From the NCBI GenBank assembly GCA_905202215.1, contig CAJKRG010000072.1, positions 1 through 9,386 on the forward strand: 9,386 nucleotides of DNA, in the 5' to 3' direction. This DNA comes from an uncultured Porphyromonadaceae bacterium (GTDB lineage: Bacteria; Bacteroidota; Bacteroidia; Bacteroidales; Muribaculaceae). This document shows, in pieces, positions 6,499 to 9,386 of the stretch. The position numbers and the translations under genes were made by a program. A model generated the notes under the pieces. The model was not told the DNA's origin. It ran no database searches and saw only the letters and a list, made by a program, of their open reading frames with translations. Every line of letters starts with the position of its first letter. The stretch's first letter is position 1.

Positions 6499-6531
6499 TG
6501 TCGGTTAACTTTATATGTGTAAAAACTTCGT

Positions 6532-8175
6532 ATGATCCGTACTTTTCTTTTTGCTGCCGGGATGTGTGTCGCGATATGCGCATACGGCCGGACCGAATCA
6601 TATCCTGTACCGGTATCGGAAGCCGATGAACCTATGGCGACAGGACGTTTCACGCCGAGCTGGGAGTCGCTTGCCGATTATGAGGTGCCCGAATGGTTCC
6701 GCGACGCCAAGTTCGGTATATGGGCCCACTGGGGGCCACAGTGTGTGGAAGGCTCGGGCGACTGGATGGCGCGTGAGATGTATATGGAAGGTTCGGCGAA
6801 GTATAAATATCATGTTGAGAACTACGGACATCCGTCGGAATTCGGTTTCAAGGATATTCTGCCGCTTTTCAAGGCCGAGAAATGGGATCCGGAAAAACTT
6901 GTGGCACTATATAAGCGTGTCGGTGCAAAGTACTTCTTTGTGCTTGGAAACCATCATGACAATTTCGACCTTTGGGACAGCAAGTATCAGGAATGGAACT
7001 CCGTCCGTATCGGCCCGTGTCGCGATATCCTTGCAGAATGGGAAGCCGCCTGCCGGCGCAACGGCCTCAAGTTCGGCGTGAGTCTCCATGCCGACCATGC
7101 ATGGACATGGTATGAGCCGAGCCGGCGCTATGACCGCCATGGCGCACTCGCCGGAGTGCCATACGACGGCAATCTTACCAAGGCCGACGGTGCCGGGAAA
7201 TGGTGGGAAGGTCTCGATCCGCAGAATCTGTATGCCCAGGACCATCCCGAAAGCCGCGCTACATGGGCCGACGGCATGATTCACAGCCAGTGGGCCTGGG
7301 GAAACGGCGCCGCATTGCCGACAGAGGCGTTCTGCACGAATTTCTATAACCGCACACTCGACGTCATAAACCGCTATAATCCCGATCTGCTGTATTTCGA
7401 TGTGACAGGCGTGCCTTTTTATCCTGTCAGCGATGCCGGGTTGAAAATCGCGGCACATTTCTATAACCACAACGAAAAAGCCAATGGAGGCGACATGACC
7501 GCGGTGATGTTCGGCAAGATACTTACCGACCGCCAGAAAGAAGCGCTTGTATGGGACGTTGAGCGCGGAGCGCCTAATAATATTCCCGAAAAGCCATGGC
7601 AGACATGCACATGCATAGGCGACTGGCATTATAATAATTCGGTATACGAGAATAACGCCTATAAGCCGGCCTCGACGGTAGTGAAAATGCTTGCCGATGT
7701 GGTGAGTAAAAACGGAAATCTGTTGCTAAATATCCCGCTGCGCGCCGACGGCACTTTCGACGAGAAAGAAGAGGCTGTGCTTGACGGAATAGCCGGATGG
7801 CTCGATGTGAACGGCGAGGCGATATACGGCACACGTCCCTGGCATATTTTCGGGGAGGGGCCGATAGCCGAATCGGACATAAAACTCAATGCACAGGGTT
7901 TCAACGAAGGAGCATATGCCAAGGCCGGCTCCGGCGAGATACGGTTTACGCGCACGGCCCGGCATTTGTATGCCATCGTGCTCGCATGGCCGGAGGACTC
8001 CAAGGTGGATATAATGTCTCTCGGATCAGGAAGCGGAACCGCGCCACGGAAAATACGCAAAGTCGAGCTGCTGGGTTATGGCAAGGTCCCTTTCACGCGT
8101 GACGGCGACGGATTGCATCTCTTCATTCCGGCCGATGCTCCGCGCAGCATTGCCCCGGTGTTCAGAATCAGTTGA
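6532..8175 (+). CDS. Secreted alpha-L-fucosidase, GH29 family
   Basis: A 547-residue exported glycoside hydrolase predicted to remove terminal L-fucose from glycans with retention of configuration. Residues 1-19 are a Sec signal peptide (likely cut after AYG). Cys16 lacks a small residue before it, so lipoprotein processing is unlikely and the enzyme is probably periplasmic. The catalytic (beta/alpha)8 domain spans about 40-435, with the GH29 marks FGIWAHWGP (61-69), the HHDNF block (141-145) and a nucleophile candidate D290 in LLYFDVTGVP. E344 in VERG is a possible acid/base; that assignment is uncertain. A C-terminal beta-sandwich follows from about 445. Most GH29 enzymes have HHDGF and WFDG; the changes here, and the WWEGLDPQNLYAQ segment (224-236), point to a distinct Bacteroidetes subgroup. 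The gene has its own promoter, and no SusC/SusD pair is in view, so it is not in a visible polysaccharide utilization locus. Confidence 0.9.
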   Translation: MIRTFLFAAGMCVAICAYGRTESYPVPVSEADEPMATGRFTPSWESLADYEVPEWFRDAKFGIWAHWGPQCVEGSGDWMAREMYMEGSAKYKYHVENYGHPSEFGFKDILPLFKAEKWDPEKLVALYKRVGAKYFFVLGNHHDNFDLWDSKYQEWNSVRIGPCRDILAEWEAACRRNGLKFGVSLHADHAWTWYEPSRRYDRHGALAGVPYDGNLTKADGAGKWWEGLDPQNLYAQDHPESRATWADGMIHSQWAWGNGAALPTEAFCTNFYNRTLDVINRYNPDLLYFDVTGVPFYPVSDAGLKIAAHFYNHNEKANGGDMTAVMFGKILTDRQKEALVWDVERGAPNNIPEKPWQTCTCIGDWHYNNSVYENNAYKPASTVVKMLADVVSKNGNLLLNIPLRADGTFDEKEEAVLDGIAGWLDVNGEAIYGTRPWHIFGEGPIAESDIKLNAQGFNEGAYAKAGSGEIRFTRTARHLYAIVLAWPEDSKVDIMSLGSGSGTAPRKIRKVELLGYGKVPFTRDGDGLHLFIPADAPRSIAPVFRIS

Positions 8176-8183
8176 TTCACCGG
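8155..8183. other. Hairpin covering both convergent stop codons
   Basis: CCGGTG (8155-8160) pairs with CACCGG (8178-8183), and inside it AATC (8166-8169) pairs with GATT (8174-8177) around AGTT, with a one-sided bulge TTCAG. The fucosidase TGA (8173-8175) and the stop of the facing gene (8179..8177) both lie in this structure. No U-tract is present on either strand, so termination here is not certain. Confidence 0.45.
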
Positions 8184-9259
8184 CTTTCGGCACGATCTAT
8201 AAGCATGCTTACCGACGGAGGCAGAGGAGTCGCCAGCGGAGTCCGCTCGAATTTCGTGGCCGGTGCGGTCTGATGAAGCTGACGGTCGGCATCCTCGACT
8301 GTCAGATGTTCGAACCGTACGGGATATATCTCGAAAAGACCGTGCATCTGCACCGGCTCGCTTGAATTGAACGCTTTCTTGATCCACTTGCCCCGGCCTG
8401 TCACGTCGACTGCGAATGTGCCGTAGAGAAGATCGGCAGGACGGTATTCTCCTGCCGTATTTGGACGGTAGGCCCATGTGCCGACCATTTTTTTAAGATC
8501 TATGGTGAATCCGAGCAGTTTGAAAAACGCGGGCGACCACGAATGGTTTTTCTTGTCGGCCAGATAATCGGTCGTGACGGTATATGCGCCGGCGGTCTTG
8601 CGGGCGAGGGTAGCTACGGCGTATTTTCCGGCTACGGAATCGGTTTTCGCTCCTTTTAGTATTGCATCGGTCTCTTTTACGGGGTCTTTAGGCATCGACA
8701 CGAGATCGAGCCACGATATATCGTCGCGGCGGAAGTCGGGCCGTCTGACGCTGTCGGTACCGTCGGCCGAGGCGTGACGCTCATAGAGCCGCGATTTCAA
8801 TATTCTCGGGTTGTCGTTACCCTTGAATTTCTTGACTTTTGTTGTCGGGATATAGAAATCTCCCATGTGTTCGGCAAAGACCTGGAGCGTATCTGTCGAT
8901 GTGACACCACCGGTGTATTCGCGTATGTAGCAGACTATCCTGAGTATAGGGCGGTCGAGAGGCGTCACTACGAATTCGCCGAGTTCGTAAGTTTCGGGAA
9001 CCATTTTTGCGGCATCTGTTATTCCGGCTACGGTCAGAGGCTCATAGCCGAGACATCTCACCGTCAGAGGCATGTCGCGATCTGCAATGCCGTCCAGTAT
9101 TCCGTTTTTGTCCGTCAGGCCGAGAATGTTTCCTCCTTTGCTGAATACGGTAGCCGCCGCAATAGGTGAGTTATCGGTCTGATCGACCACGGTCAGACGC
9201 TCCCGGGAGGCGCAGACCAGCGGGAGAATAGCAATGATTGAAAGAAGGATATATCTCAT
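8177..9259 (-). CDS. Secreted protein with carboxypeptidase-regulatory-like domain, unknown function
   Basis: A 360-residue exported protein that I cannot assign a function. Residues 1-17 are a Sec signal peptide (cut likely after VCA). Residues about 21-90 look like the carboxypeptidase regulatory-like beta-sandwich found at the N-terminus of many Bacteroidetes outer-membrane receptors: VVDQTDNSPIAAATVF..., GLTDKNG, then LTVRCLGYEPLTV. The next stretch, ELGEFVVTP (92-100), resembles the segment that precedes the plug in TonB-dependent receptors, but no plug or barrel follows. The remaining 260 residues are soluble-looking, with IREYTGGVTSTDTLQVF (112-128), FYIPTTKVKKFKGNDNPRIL (135-154) and a Pro-rich C-terminus. 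It converges with the fucosidase gene with one base between the stop codons. A periplasmic or outer-membrane-associated place is inferred from the signal peptide. Its own promoter lies at 9336-9367. Similar proteins of this layout are, as I recall, common hypothetical proteins in Bacteroidales. Confidence 0.8.
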   Translation of the reverse strand: MRYILLSIIAILPLVCASRERLTVVDQTDNSPIAAATVFSKGGNILGLTDKNGILDGIADRDMPLTVRCLGYEPLTVAGITDAAKMVPETYELGEFVVTPLDRPILRIVCYIREYTGGVTSTDTLQVFAEHMGDFYIPTTKVKKFKGNDNPRILKSRLYERHASADGTDSVRRPDFRRDDISWLDLVSMPKDPVKETDAILKGAKTDSVAGKYAVATLARKTAGAYTVTTDYLADKKNHSWSPAFFKLLGFTIDLKKMVGTWAYRPNTAGEYRPADLLYGTFAVDVTGRGKWIKKAFNSSEPVQMHGLFEIYPVRFEHLTVEDADRQLHQTAPATKFERTPLATPLPPSVSMLIDRAESR

Positions 9260-9335
9260 AATCTGTTTCTTGCCGCCGGATGCTGCATTGGCGGGAGTTA
9301 TTGCGGTGGAAAGTGGCTATGTTGAATTTACGCTG

Positions 9336-9367
9336 CAAAGTTACTACAAAAAAGTGAAATGCGGAAA
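9336..9367 (-). promoter_or_regulatory. Bacteroidetes-type promoter for the receptor-like gene
   Basis: On the minus strand: -33 box TTTC (9367..9364, three of four matching TTTG), 20-nt spacer, -7 box TAACTTTG (9343..9336, full match and identical to the -7 box of the small lipoprotein gene). The leader before the ATG at 9259 would be about 70 nt. Nothing else is seen between 9260 and the right edge. Confidence 0.6.
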
Positions 9368-9386
9368 GATATAGTGATAGAATTGA

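Larger units (their letters stand above)
6328..6531. promoter_or_regulatory. Divergent control region between frdC and the fucosidase gene
   Basis: A 204-bp AT-rich region with no gene. It carries two back-to-back promoters: frd leftward (6390-6421) and fucosidase rightward (6467-6498). The 45 bp between their -33 boxes hold a run of seven A (6431-6437) and the GC-rich patch CCGGAGCCGGGGG. I see no clear operator palindrome. The spacing would allow one bound protein to affect both genes, but nothing in the sequence shows that. Confidence 0.6.

Noticed and set aside
1..9386. CRISPR array, tRNA, rRNA, insertion sequence or phage genes
   Set aside because: I saw no spaced direct repeats, cloverleaf, terminal inverted repeats, transposase or integrase motifs on either strand.

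Overview
The window looks like chromosome from a Bacteroidales bacterium, possibly of the Muribaculaceae type (the family is inference). The evidence is a frdC-frdA-frdB operon of the Bacteroidetes type, a secreted GH29 fucosidase, a protein with the N-terminal layout of TonB-dependent receptors, and promoters with the Bacteroidetes pattern TTTG-N20-TAnnTTTG. Five such promoters can be read, each with exactly 20 nt between the boxes, and each fits a gene start.

Layout from left to right. Positions 1-120 hold no gene I can support. Positions 123-435 hold a small minus-strand lipoprotein gene with two Cys-Cys pairs, its promoter (486-517) and a good terminator (123-162). Next, on the minus strand, is a SulP-family anion transporter with a C-terminal STAS domain (580-2319). 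It is separated from the frd operon by a strong intrinsic terminator whose U-tract runs into the SulP promoter. Positions 2449-6327 are the minus-strand operon frdC-frdA-frdB (transcribed from 6327 down to 2449). It encodes a membrane-bound, menaquinone-linked fumarate reductase/succinate dehydrogenase: diheme cytochrome b, FAD subunit and three-cluster iron-sulfur subunit. A 204-bp divergent region separates frdC from a plus-strand GH29 alpha-L-fucosidase gene (6532-8175). This gene converges with, and nearly touches, a minus-strand gene for a secreted protein of unknown function (8177-9259) whose promoter lies at 9336-9367.

How the genes may work together: the frd complex ends the fumarate-respiration/succinate pathway that gut Bacteroidales use for redox balance. 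The fucosidase could supply fucose from host or plant glycans. The SulP protein moves an inorganic anion or possibly a dicarboxylate, and its placement after frd suggests, but does not show, a link to CO2/bicarbonate or succinate handling.

I did not find a clear new multi-gene system. The items most worth a second look are a roughly 100-residue acidic helical extension on FrdC, probably periplasmic; an extra N-terminal segment on FrdA; the Cys-pair lipoprotein; a hairpin between frdA and frdB; and a receptor-like protein that lacks a plug and barrel.
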